The notes beneath the pieces were generated by a model, which was not told the origin of the DNA, searched no databases, and saw only the letters and a list, made by a program, of their open reading frames with translations. 64,000 nucleotides of DNA from Paramecium tetraurelia (taxonomy: Eukaryota > Ciliophora > Oligohymenophorea > Peniculida > Parameciidae): contig NW_001798956.1 of the NCBI RefSeq assembly GCF_000165425.1, forward strand, positions 573,399 to 637,398. Direction: 5' to 3'. Shown piece by piece: positions 35,072 through 46,940 of this stretch. Every line of letters starts with the position of its first letter. Position 1 is the stretch's first letter. The translations under genes and the position numbers were made by a program.

Positions 35072-37748
35072 ATGAGCAAAATTGTTCCACTTCCAATAAA
35101 ATCAAGTGCGATAGTCATTAAAGAACAAGAGGATGACATCAGACCAGTATGAAAGTATAATTAACTTTAGAGCGACCCTGTCAAGGCAAATTAATACATG
35201 TTATAAAACATGTTTTTCAAGCAGGATGAAACTGGTCATCCAACTCCATATGAATTCACAGTGGGATTGGATGAATTCAAAAAACATGGTTTAGGATTGT
35301 ATTTGTACTTTAAATTCTTGGAATACACTATCTATGTATTCCTGATCATGAGTATAATTGCAAGCATAGTTTGTTATTTCAATTCTACTGGAAATGGCTT
35401 AGATGCATGGAAGAACCTAAATCTACTCTAAGTAATCTTGAATTCTATTATTAGAAATTGAGCGTTGGCAACCAAGAAAAAATTAAAAGTAGTACTGGAA
35501 CTGAATATACTACATCAGATATTTCAGATTTTTATAATAACTCGTAAACCTGGCTATCGACTTTGACTTGGATGGATTTCAGTTACACATTGATATTCAT
35601 ACTCTTTTATTTAGCCTTTTCATATTGGTCTAACAAGGAAATCAAGGAGTCCATGGTGAAAGAAAAGGTTCCTGCCAATTTTTCATTAGGAGTAAGCATC
35701 TAACAATAGCAATAGATAAAAGGACTGAGGGAGGATGAGAGAGATCCGGGAAAGCTGAAAGGGTTCATCGAAGATCTGGGATTTAAGGTCAAAGAAGTGA
35801 AATTCGCTAAGAACTACTCAAACACCTTATTATTGCACAAACAAGAAGCTGAATTGAAAATCTTAATCAAAGGAGAAGATATCAAAGCCCAATTTCCAGA
35901 GTAAGCTTTCTATCCTATCTATTTAGTTGTGACCCAGCAGTCAAACAGAAATATATGAAGTAATTATAGGAGATATAGGTTGAAAGAGAAACAATTATCA
36001 AGAATATTATAGGGAAAAGGTTAAGACATGATGAATACCCTACTTTAATGGCATTTGTGATATTCGAAAGAATTGGAGACAAAAATTTGTTTATTAAAGA
36101 ATATAAAGCAAATACTAATTACAGTGTTTTTTAAACTTTTTGTTGCGGCAAAAAAGTAGATGACAAGTATTTGTTTAGAGGCAATGTTTTAAAAATAATA
36201 CCTTAAGTAGACAACCCAAGCAATATTAATTGGGAAAATCTTGAAGTTTCTTCATCAAACAGATTTTTAAGGCAAATATTAGTTGGTTTTGGAGTGTTTT
36301 GTTTAATGATCATTACCTTTTTCATCGTCTTTGCCATAAATGTTGTAAGCAAATACAGTCCAGAAGATTGTGAAATAAGAGATTACACTTATGAAAACAC
36401 ATAGAAATGGATAAGTGAGGCTACTACGTCAAGTGATAAAACTTAAATCCAATAATGTTTTTGCATGAACTTGAGTCTAACAACCCTTTATGCAGATTAT
36501 TTTAATTACTGTACAGATATTGTGTATTAATATACTGGAATATAAGCATTGTAAATAGTTTCTGCCTTTGTTATTCTAATTGTAAACAGTTTACTGCAAT
36601 TACTAATAAAAAGTATTGTGATTTTCGAGAGATATCAGAGTTTAAGTAAGAAACTATCAGGCACACTAACTAAACTCTTTATATCATTATTTGTCAATAC
36701 TGCTCTGATTACCTTGATTTTGAAGGCAAATATTTATGGATTCAAACTATCCTACTATTTGAGTTCTCCGATTCCTCCTTTGCAATCAGCATAATAAAAG
36801 GAGGTTTTCCCTTCGGATTTTAATAGAGAGTGGTATGCAGTAGTGGGAGCAGCATATGTCAACACTTGGATAATCAATATATTTTCTCCATATTTTGTTG
36901 ACTTTGTGCTTTACCCAATAAGAAATTGGTTTAGAAAGAGAGAAGCACTTACTGCTAAAATTTAGAGAGACTTGAACAGACTCTCTGTTGGGCCAGAATT
37001 TAATCTTGACTTATACTATGCCAATCTCCTTAACACCATATTTGTAACCTTATTTTACTCTTCTCTTATCCCATTAATGTTGCCATTAGGATTCTTTGCA
37101 CTAGTTATGCACTTTTTGGTTCAGAAGTTCCTGCTTCTGAAATATTATCGTAAACCTCCTTCATATGATGAGGCCTTACATGATTCAGTCTTCACTTTAC
37201 TTCCCTATTCTATTATTTTGCATATTTTGGTAGCAATATGGACTTATGGCCACCCTTATATATTCCCTTCATCCTCAGATGCTCTAGTTGAGAATGGGGG
37301 TCTCCTGGATGTATCAAAAGATTCAATCTGGATCAGAATTTCAAACTCTTCATAATTGTCGATTTTGGGAGTATTATTTGTCATTATCCTGGTCATTAAA
37401 TACTTTTTGATTAACCCTCTGTCCTATTTAGTAAAGCTTTGTTTCGACAGTGAGGCAGTGGTATTTATTTATTAATATGAAAGGTCGTAGATTTTGCTTA
37501 AGAGGAAACTTATGATTAGATTTATGATCAGATATCATCGATTTAACTGGCAACATATGAAATAAGGGAAAATGAAAATTACAAGGATTTGGTATATTCT
37601 CTCGACTCAGATCAACGATCCCCAACCTAAAGAAAATCAGAAGAAGAAAGAGTACCCTTGCAAGATATATGATTTATTCAATATATGTTGTAATTCATTT
37701 AATTTTCACACTAGTATTTCTAAAAAATTCAGATATATTTTTATTTGA
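35072..37748 (+). CDS. OSCA/TMEM63 (CSC1-like) membrane channel
   Basis: 867 residues with introns of 24, 23 and 26 nt. Two N-terminal membrane helices, a cytosolic domain with VKEVKFAKNY, then the family segment FRGNVLKIIP and SNINWENLEVSSSNRFLR just before the next helix, and about seven further helices up to YFLINPLSYLV. This fits DUF221 proteins, which form osmo- or mechanically gated cation channels. The block KYYRKPPSYDEA with following helices is typical of ciliate members as I remember them. The end at 37748 is the first in-frame TGA; the last 30 residues are less certain. Confidence 0.72.
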
Positions 37749-37916
37749 TTTCTAATAGATTTCTCAGAAGTTCTGTGTAATATCTTCATTCTCTATGAGA
37801 CTTCGCTGAATCTTGCCCTGTCTATGTATTCTTATATAGATGAAGCCAATTGAAGTCTTGTAAATGGTTATCTAAATTGGTTTCAAACATGATGCAGAAT
37901 CTCATCAAGCTCAAAA

Positions 37917-38761
37917 TCATTTGGATTTTCGAAAACAAATAATATCATCAAACTCTTCTAATAATTCAGCAAATTCTTCAATTTTATGAAATTTAATTTT
38001 AACTTCATCATCATCTATTTGATTAATGAGATAGCTTGTCTATTCATATTTAAGCAATAGTGACATCTCTCTATCTTCATGCTTGAGTAGCTCTTTTAAA
38101 TTTGAGTCTGTAATTACCTAAGATTTTTCTGCTTCATATTTTAATTTTTTTCTATTTTTTAATTCTACCATTCTTTTTCCAATTTCATAACCTTTTTAAT
38201 GGTGCCATTAGAATTGATTAATGGGGACAATTGCTATTTGTTTTCAATCTCTTTTAAATTGAATTTTAGGTACATTTTAATGGAATAAATCAAATTACTT
38301 TTTCATCAAGTTATTTTGTTTTTCAATAATCCTCACTGAATGCTCAATCTAATCAATTCTTTTTTCTAAAATCTACCAATAATCAATCTCTTAATCAATT
38401 TCATTTTATAGCTGTATCTCTGGAATCTCTATAACCTAATCATTCTTGATCTTAATATCTACTTACATGATCTTTTTTTATTATTAATGTAGATCAATTC
38501 AGCCAAGATCTTTTAATATCCTGCCACTTCAACATCATCATTTTTTCTATAGATTGTCTTAATTAATTTCATAGAAAAGTCTCTTATTTACATTGTTTTA
38601 GTTGTTGATCGACTATCTTCATTACTAATTTTTAGTGCTTGAGTTTTTGGTTACATCAATCTTAATGCAGCCAATTGTTCTCTTAATACATTATCGATGC
38701 TCACTTTATGCAAAAAGATATTGGTTTTAGTTTTGGTTACTACTCTTCGAAATGAATTCAT
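37917..38761 (-). pseudogene. Coiled-coil protein gene with frame breaks
   Basis: From ATG 38761 a frame encodes basic and helical sequence (RRVVTKTKTNIFLHKVS), then must change frame at an A7 run (38473-38479 on the plus strand) to continue into QVDIKIKNDQVIEIPEIQL. One more A in the run would join the two frames. Further on, an in-frame TGA (complement 38244-38246) interrupts a frame that is otherwise open and helical to TGA at 37917-37919. No GT...AG intron of normal size explains either break. It could be a decaying gene, or a functional gene with two sequence errors. Family not recognised. Confidence 0.5.
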
Positions 38762-38932
38762 TTAAATATTGAAATTTAGTAAATTCAATTAATATAAATA
38801 AATGCAGTATCTTTATTTTATTAGGGAGAGAGGGATGTTAAAAAAAAGAGCATTATTTTACAATATATTTAATTTTCAATAAGAGTTTTCAAGAAATTTA
38901 TTGAATCCTTTATTGTGTATCCTACAATAAAA

Positions 38933-40337
38933 TCAGTATACATACTCTAATAATTGAATCTTGGTGTAATTTTTGTATTTCATTTCTAAAGGAATTTCAA
39001 AATTGTTCTCATCCATCCAATCTTGATATTGGGAATCCTATTAAACGCAAGTCCTTTCCCATTTGGGAAATAAAGACGGCTTTTCAATTTCAACTTAAGA
39101 TGGCAAGTACTTTATCTTCATTGAACTAAAAGATCCAACATTGGAATTCGAAGATGAATTTGAAAGATGTCTAAAATCGCTCCTTTGGCCTGGCTTCTTA
39201 TTTGGGTCAGGAGGTTACAACAAATGTTACTATGAATTTTGAAACTATATTTAAGAATAATTTACTTTACTTGTCCGTGTTATGGTTATTCATTGATTGT
39301 CCAAATTATTTAATTGGATAACTTGGATGAACTTTTCATTACAGGTCCTGGAGAGTGTTCTTTTATCTTGTTAAATTCGAATGATCTCTTTGATTCCAGA
39401 GAACTGAACTTTTTGGTAGATTTCATTAGACCTTCCGTCCAATCGTAAATGCCATCCAATATGAATTAGTTGTTTTCAGCAATCTAATTAAGCAATTACA
39501 AAATGTATTAGTAATTAGGTTCATCTGCAAAACTCAAGGTCTTGATGTATTGCAAGATCTCCACTAATTCGTGAGGTTGATTGGCACATAAATCGTTTAG
39601 ATCAATGTTTTACTTTATGTCTCCAACCGCTTTGGTTCTTTCGTTTTCGGAGACAGGCAAATTTTACCAAGGCAAGCTACCACGCAGAAAGTAGAGAACA
39701 ACATAAAATAAGGATTCTATGTCATCTTTCCTGGCTATTTCATGGCCTTAATGCGCTGCAATTGAGGCATACCTTGGAGTACCCATAAATGTTTTATCTT
39801 TGCGAAATGGCCTAAAAGATTTAAATTGAACAAAATGTACATATGTTCACCCTAAACGCAATAAACCTTACTAATACCAAAGTCAACAATATATAGACTT
39901 TCATTATCTTTGGACATCAAAATATTTTCAGGTTTCAAATCTCTATGGATAACATTCCTACTGTGTATATTTCTCAGTATTGACACACAGTCATATGCAA
40001 TCTAGACGGAGCATTTAAGACTGAATTTTTTTTATTGCCTAAAGTAGAATGACAGATCTCTGCCTAATAATTGTATAACCATGAGATTGAATTCATCCTC
40101 TGTCCCAAACCATATCAATTTCGGAGTCCCCTCTGCTTCATTGAGTTATTTCAGAATTTCCACTTCCCTTTCTAAAGATCTCATCTCTTCATTATCTTCT
40201 TTTTCTAATTTTAGTGCATGTTCTTAGTTTGTTTATTTATCTAAAACAAGAAATACCACTCCAAAAGCTCCCGATGAGATTTTTTTCTTCACTACAAATC
40301 TATTCAGAAAAACTTTCTATTATGCCTCCCGACTCAT
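38933..40337 (-). CDS. Casein kinase 1 family protein kinase
   Basis: 452 residues with introns of 20 and 26 nt. CK1 hallmarks: [39 protein letters not shown], the CK1 version of the APE segment ([15 protein letters not shown]) and [21 protein letters not shown]. The kinase domain occupies about residues 10-290. A Ser/Gln-rich C-terminal tail follows, ending in [17 protein letters not shown]1 kinases are usually constitutively active and prefer primed acidic sites. Paramecium-type genomes carry many CK1 copies, so no orthologue is named. Confidence 0.92.
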
Positions 40338-40820
40338 AGGAAAAATTAAAAAAAATTTTATAATATTGTTAAGAATATTTTTTGTAGTATGGCAAATCAA
40401 GCTAATCAAATTGAATAATTTTGAATGGCGTTCAAAAAATTAAACTGTATTTTTTATATATTTATTTATATATATATTTATTTTCCTTTTTCCAAAACCA
40501 TTCCACATCTTCTCATATCCGTTGTGAGGTACCAAAGTATGATTATTAAAAGTAAAGCCATGCTAGATGCACCATCCTCTTTTTATTTACCAATACACAA
40601 CTACATTGAAAATAGATTGTTTAAAATTGATGTAGGCGTGATGCTTATTTTCAAAGAGTTGTAGAGTCTTCTATTAAATTCAAGAGTTCATTCCTTACTA
40701 TTTCTGATTAAATATGTTGAACACTTATTTTCGGTATTTGATTTCTATCAATAATAATTTGATGAAATTTTGTCCCTAATTATAAGACGATTCATTATTA
40801 AATATTAAACAATAATTTTA
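40338..40820. other. Intergenic between divergent genes
   Basis: 483 bp, AT-rich. A short frame at 40425-40664 is hydrophobic and low complexity and I do not accept it as a gene. Confidence 0.5.
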
Positions 40821-41262
40821 ATGCAATCACAAGAAATTAATAAAGATTAATAAGTTGAGAATGTTGAAGTGAGTAAACCAGGAGATTCAACTATTTTCAA
40901 ATCACTTTTGACTAGAATTAAAGAGTAAAACCTGCCATTTACTGAAAATGAACATATGGCAATTTAAGATATTTTTGACATACTTTTGTAATATTCGATG
41001 ATAAGAGGTGAAAAAAATTAAACAATTATATGGTAACAATTTTTCATTTAAATTTAGTTTTGTTTAATATTTGATATCCTAATTATCAGGCAATCCTGAA
41101 TTGAATAAATTAAGCCTTGGTTATATTGCTGAGAAAAGTTAGGCCTAATTATTTGCAGTCAAGAGATTGTGGAATACTACAATTAGTTAAGAAGTATTTC
41201 TAGATTAAATTCCTAAATGGTAAGGTTAGAGGCCTATTTCAGAGCTGAAATCTATTGAATGA
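40821..41262 (+). CDS. Small protein, unrecognised
   Basis: 138 residues with one 25-nt intron. Mixed helical sequence (FKSLLTRIKEQNLPFTENEH, then IQDIFDILLQYS, and after the intron YIAEKSQAQLFAVKRLWNTT). No membrane helix, signal or zinc motif. The intron removal joins two frames with similar composition, which supports it as a real gene. The next gene starts 93 bp downstream on the same strand. Confidence 0.55.
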
Positions 41263-41355
41263 TATTATATATAACAACTAAATTCTTTATGAAACTTATA
41301 TAATTCTTGTTTTTGTATTTGTTATTAATTTAATAAAAATAAAATTTATATTCCC

Positions 41356-42982
41356 ATGAGTCATCACATGCCCTCAAATCCATTAATCAAACAACTTTGC
41401 TCAAATCATCCAACAGAACAATTCACCAACTTTTGTTAAAATCCAGAATGCTTGAAACCTTTGTGTCCAGAATGCATTGAATCTCATACCAAATATCATC
41501 AGCAAGTTTAGACAAGTGCTGACATCGACAGTTTTAAGAATGTGAAATAGCAATGTCTAAAGAAGATTAGTACTGGAATTCAAGAGATTCAGAAAATTAT
41601 TTAAGATGCCGACTAATATGGATTGAGTGATATTGATGATTAAACCATTAGAGAAATTCGAAAAGGGAAGGAAATAGCAATTACTTTAGTGACTGAACAT
41701 TTCTCCTCCTTAGAGGAATAATATAAATCATTTTTAGACTAACAATCCAACTCCTAATAAACTTTTAATCAATTATAAGAAAGTATTAAAAATACAATGA
41801 ATGAGTTGGAACATTTGAATGTTGGTTTAGAAAGCTCAAATTTGATTCAATTCATTAAGAAAATCTGCACAATGGACTTAAAAAAAACTTTATTGAAATA
41901 CAAAAAGACCATGAAAAACTTATAAAATAAATCAGCAACTTAATAAATAATGGTTTAACTAAATTAAGCCAATATCTAGCATATCTAAACAGCATTAAAT
42001 AATTATGCAAAATTAGATTTTATTCCATTGCAAAACACCGTGTTCCTTAGCCAAAGCCATGTCTCTTAATATTAAGAAACCTATCTCTAATAAAATGAGT
42101 ACTTTAGAGGGAAAAATAAACTACTTCATTTTTTTGAAACTGGTAAATCAACCATATGGCTATACGATTTAAGTTTGCCAGATCAAAATTGGAGACCTGT
42201 ACAAATCTCAAATTACGTTGAAGTGTTACCTTATTCTAAGTCAATAATGACTCCTGATGGTTAAATCTATTTAACTGGTGGATCCCTTCCAAACAATAAA
42301 AAAAGTGGAAAGATATATTAATTTAATTTCTCCAACTATCAATTATAAGAGGTTGGATAATTGACTTATGGAAGAAGTTCTCATGGATTAACATGGAAAA
42401 ATAATGAGTTATACTTAATTGGAGGTTATATGGACAATTTAGTAATTACATAAAATTGTGAGGTGTTTGATTGCATTAACAAAAGAACAAGACGTCTGCC
42501 AAATTTAAACAATGCGATAGCTTCTCCAAGTGTTTGTATTTTTAATGATGCAGTCACAGTAGCAGGAGGATTAGGTAAAAATAATAAATATTATTATAGT
42601 CTAGAATTTGAAAATTAATCAATAGATTGAATTTTTGATGATAGATAGATGGGTAACTTGTCTAATTACATCTTAATATCATCTGGCTTCTATGATGTGC
42701 TCAATTCAAATTGATTAAAATTAATTAATGATTTTTGGAGGGTACTACGAAAATAATAAGGGATCTAAAGAATGTATGATATTAGAGATCAATGAAACAA
42801 TTGCCAAAGTTGTGGAAGCTAAGTAACTTCCACATGCAGAAGGCTTCTGGAATAATACCCCCTTGATTTATTAAGGCAGAATTTGGGCTTTACAAAATGT
42901 TATTTAAGATATTCATGGAAATTGTTCTTAGGATCAAAGGAGAATTCTGATATTTGACGGATAAAATTGGAAATCAACATGA
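41356..42982 (+). CDS. B-box zinc finger plus Kelch-repeat protein
   Basis: 533 residues with one 25-nt intron. The N-terminus is a B-box: C-x2-H in CSNHPTEQFTNFC, then CLKPLCPECIESHTKYH. A coiled-coil region of about 150 residues follows. The C-terminal half holds Kelch repeats, each with a GG pair: IYLTGGSLPNNK, ELYLIGGYMDN, AVTVAGGL, LMIFGGYYENN. This resembles TRIM proteins without a RING finger, or ciliate B-box/Kelch scaffold proteins. No catalytic role is suggested. The intron sits inside the third Kelch repeat. Confidence 0.82.
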
Positions 42983-43707
42983 AGTATTATATAATTTCGT
43001 GCATTGAAATTACAATTTTAAAATATACTAAATTTAAATAAACCCAAAACCTAGTTAACTCTAAAAATTATATGTTCATAATGATGAATCTTTTTTGATC
43101 TAATTAATTCTGTTTTCTCAATTGTTATTTTTCTACAATCCTTTTCTAAAATATTTGTTGAACAATGTTTCAAGACTAACATCTTAAATTAGGACTATTA
43201 ATTGTGAAAAACTCTAAGTAAATATGTCAGTATCCCATAATATTTCAGTTATTAATTAAGGCATTTTTTAGAGAAATACGAATATAGAGATATAATGATT
43301 TTCAATAGATCATAATGTCTATAAGATTTAAATATAAATTGATCAATAAAGATTGCAATAATAATAATTATTTTTAATCTAAATTATTAAAGAAGTCCGA
43401 TAATTTAATATTATAGATAGATATTAATTCTTTCAGCATATTCAACATGATCAAATTTATTAATTAATAATAAATTTAACACTTTGAATGTGACATCTAT
43501 ACGCGAGTTATGAATTATACGAGAAAAATAAAGATAAAAACCAGTTTTGATTTTCTGGAAAATAGAAACTAAAATAGTCATCCGCTTTTCCTTTATGACT
43601 TAAAGAGAGGCAAATATATGAATAATTGTTTCTATATAGCATATCTCTTTATCTTATACAGATTTAAATGGTTTAGAATTATATATATTTAGAATACAAT
43701 GATATTA
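42983..43707. other. Intergenic, no supported gene
   Basis: 725 bp, very AT-rich, between convergent genes. No conserved frame or RNA gene seen. Confidence 0.5.
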
Positions 43708-44043
43708 TCACACAGTAAAGAAATCTTTGGGCAACGAAGTGTTTCTTATAACTTTTATACTCTTTCGGGTGGATATGGTTGGAGGTTATTTGAACACTTA
43801 TTTAAGTTATTAAGTTGATAAGCACAATAAATCTAGGATCTTTTCTTCTTTTAGAATAGGTGATTTAGCTTTCTTTTCCTGATTTTAAATAGGAAATTTA
43901 ATCAATTATGAAGTAATTGAAGGTACTTTTCTTGTGGTCAGTCGATTTACATGTTGTTCTGTTATTTTGGATTTAATATCTTAATTTCCTTCTGTTTTAA
44001 TGACTTTGTAACTATCATCATATTTGCCTCGATACTTATTCAT
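43708..44043 (-). CDS. Small basic protein, unrecognised
   Basis: 111 residues in one exon (start MNKYRGKYDDSYKVI). Rich in Lys, Ser and Thr with little predicted structure: LTTRKVPSITSQLIKFPIQN, then KKAKSPILKEEK and ISTRKSIKVIRNT. No domain recognised. It lies 49 bp downstream of the RPL7 stop on the same strand. The frame has Gln codons TAA/TAG at a density like its neighbours, which supports coding. Confidence 0.5.
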
Positions 44044-44092
44044 GAAATAATTGATTTATTTATTTATTAATGTATATATAATTACTGTTCAA

Positions 44093-44912
44093 TCAAATCA
44101 TTCTCTTAACAAGATCATTGATGAGATCTTCTCTATTTCCCCAATCTCCTTGATTAATGAAGGATCTTCTCTTAGCAATGAATCCACCTCTTGGTCCTCT
44201 CAATTTGAATGCCCTAAGATTGGAATAGATAATTACCATAAGAATCTATTTGCTTCTTTGAAGTGAGGTCCTACAGTTGTAATTTCATGGATGAGATCTT
44301 CAACGCTGTGAATGCCGACTTTTCCTAATTATTGCTCAATCACATTATTATTTGTGATTGGGATTCTTTGACCATTAATTTTGGCATATCCTCTCTTGTA
44401 AATCAGATTCTTGATGACAGCTCTTGATGGATATCCATAGGTGACATATGGCTCGACTTTTCTGATCATTTCAATTGTGGCCTTGTTGACTCTGACAAAG
44501 GCTGCATTATGAAGTTATCTCAATTTTAAAAGTCTCAAGGTTTATCTGACCTGTGGATTCAAGGTGTTGATACTGTCATTACTTAAATTAATAATACCCT
44601 CTGATTCTGACCACCAAAATCAATTTAGCTTCAGCTGGGACATAGAATCCACCTTCAGTCTTAGCTTTACGTAAGTTATCAACTAAGCTCTTGTCTGCAG
44701 CCTTGTACTCAGCTTCATAAGCTTGAGCAGTCTTTTCCCATTAAGCTCTTCTGGTTTTGTTGGCAGCCAATCTCTCTGTTCTTCTCTTAGCAACAGCATC
44801 CCTTAACTTAGAATCTCTTTAAGTCTTTTTGGCGACGTTCTCAGGAACCTTTTATCTACACAATCAATACAATAACTTACTCCACTTGTATTTTTTGCTT
44901 CTTTTGGGACAT
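44093..44912 (-). CDS. RPL7: Ribosomal protein L7 (uL30), large subunit
   Basis: 248 residues after removing introns of 25, 25 and 23 nt; each removal restores a known block. Seen: basic N-terminal extension [90 protein letters not shown] and the end [17 protein letters not shown]. Length is the eukaryotic norm. It binds 5S/28S rRNA near the 60S surface. Codon use is less AT-extreme (many GCT, AAG, GTC), as expected for a highly expressed gene. Confidence 0.97.
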
Positions 44913-46014
44913 TTTAAACAAAATAAAATCTTAAATTTTAAAATCAAATCAACTAAAACAGATTATTCTAATCCATTCTCAGTTTATACAACACAACTCA
45001 CAATATACTAACATTTAATAGAATCCTGGTCTCCAGGATAATAAGTAGTAAGAGTCGATCAATAAATTATGTTAATAATCACTATAAATGGATAATAATA
45101 AGCACACATATGAAAAAAATAATAGAAAAAATTAATAATGATAATTTATAATACTTTTTGTTTACGAATACTTTGATAAACTACCCCTATGAGTATTTGC
45201 CTTTTAAGATATGGCTACTTTAAAGCTATTAGATTTCAATGGTTATACTTTGATAAAAGGTTTCATTTCGCTTAAATCAATTTTTATTCTTTAAGATACT
45301 GATATATTATTTTAAAATATATGAATTTATAAAATTGCTTTATCTAGAGTGTATAAAACAATTAATATATTCCATTTCAAGTATTTAATTTGTTCTAATA
45401 ATATTCTAATTTTTCCTAGAATTTCTATCAATATAATAGGAATCTTAATATTTATCATTTTGTTTAGAGCTATATTCGTTTAATATGCTTTTGAACTCTT
45501 AAATCCTAACTAAGACTTTAAATTAGGTTTATCTTAAGATTTAATTAATGTATTGAGTTGATATATCAATAAATAGAGCAACTTGTTTTAAAAATCTTCC
45601 CCTATTCTTAATTTAAATTGTAAAAAAGTATCATAAATCATATTAAATCAATTCTTCTTAATCTTCAGATTATAACTTGTGATTCAATTCATTCTAATAG
45701 ATGAATTAACAAGTTTTAATTATGTTAAGTATTAAGCAAACTATTAATAAATCTAATTTATAAATTCATTATGGAATAAGTTAAGGAGATTTAAATATAA
45801 CCATAAGTTTTACTAATAAATAATAATGCCTTGTATTTTTCTACATCTTAAATGGTAATTTAAATCTATTTGGGTTCAGTTAATTTACTATTTAAATAAT
45901 TAATATTTTATAAATCTCTGATTTCGAAAAGGAAGAGAGTCTGTAATTTATTTTTGATTAATAATTTAGTGTTTAAATTTGAAAATATAAATCAATCACA
46001 TTATGATATTGATA
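44913..46014. other. Intergenic, no supported gene; one short hairpin
   Basis: 1.1 kb, AT-rich, upstream of RPL7 and downstream of the membrane protein at 46015. A perfect 7-bp stem with 3-nt loop (ATCCTGG, TCT, CCAGGAT) is at 45023-45039. Otherwise nothing protein-like. Confidence 0.5.
45023..45039. repeat. Short perfect hairpin
   Basis: Stem 45023-45029 pairs with 45033-45039, loop of three bases. It is GC-richer than the surrounding DNA and lies about 110 bp upstream of the RPL7 start. Could be a regulatory hairpin or chance. Confidence 0.5.
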
Positions 46015-46931
46015 TCACTTTTTTTTCTTAATTGTTTGATAGATTTTCTTTTTGACTCGTTTATATCTCATTGCAATAACACATAGAATGATAAACAGAA
46101 AAATAATTATGATTACTAGAATTATCATCACCATATATTAGACATAATACAGATTATTGTTTGGAGTTATCTAATAATCAATCTAAATTTTACTTAGATA
46201 TCGAAATCTATATCAAATTGGATTTCAGGTTCAGTTATATTCTAGAATTATTAAACACAACTTATATTTCTCATAATTTTGCAGAAATTTTTAAAGCTTT
46301 CATCCACAACCTGATTTTCTATTTCACTACTAGCATTTTAACAATTTTTGACTGTAATATTACAATCAACAAGGTTGGGAAAAGGAGTATTGTCTAAAAT
46401 CATATATGAGGCTGCATTCTAATAGTTTTTATAAGATGTATTAGCTATAATGAATGAGCCTACTTGATCGCTTTGACATCCCAAAAAACATAATGAGTTC
46501 ATATTTGTAGCATCTGAAATTTTGGTCTGATAATTTAATTGAACACTCATCACAGCTTAGAGAAATACTGAGACTAAAGTTTAAAAGTAAAATTAATTTT
46601 TGGGGCAAGGTTGACAAATATTGGATACTAATTGCTAGCATATATTCCCTGATCTCTCTGAAAAATGAATGTAGCAGACGTAAAATTGATTGTAAGGAGA
46701 GTCAAAGACAAAAAAGTCGAATTCATTCTTCGCTGGGGAACTAATGGTCAAATTAATAATTGCTGTCCCATCAACAATTGGATATTGATTGTTCTCTCCC
46801 ATTCCAAAGGTATTAGGAATTAATTGTATAAATTATCCATATCTAATATTGGCACTAATAGTGGAATTGATGCGAACATAGTCTTCGTTTTGATTTGCAT
46901 AAGCGATTTATAAAAATAATAAAAATAACAT
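46015..46931 (-). CDS. Type I membrane protein with signal peptide and Cys-rich lumenal domain
   Basis: 297 residues with one 23-nt intron. Signal peptide MLFLLFLQIAYA, then about 220 residues with paired cysteines (NICQQLVSNICQPCPKNQ, CFLGCQ) and several N-glycosylation sites (NLT, NTS, NIT, NAS, NIS). One C-terminal membrane helix (MVMIILVIIIIFLFIILCVI) and a short basic tail (KRVKKKIYQTIKKKK), fitting type I topology. Family unknown; a surface or ER-resident glycoprotein is likely. It starts 9 bp after the stop of the upstream gene on the same strand. Confidence 0.65.
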
Positions 46932-46940
46932 TAAATAAAC

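Noticed and set aside
40425-40664. Open stretch of about 79 codons, hydrophobic
   Set aside because: Low-complexity Ile/Tyr/Phe sequence in AT-rich intergenic DNA with no motif; not accepted as a gene.
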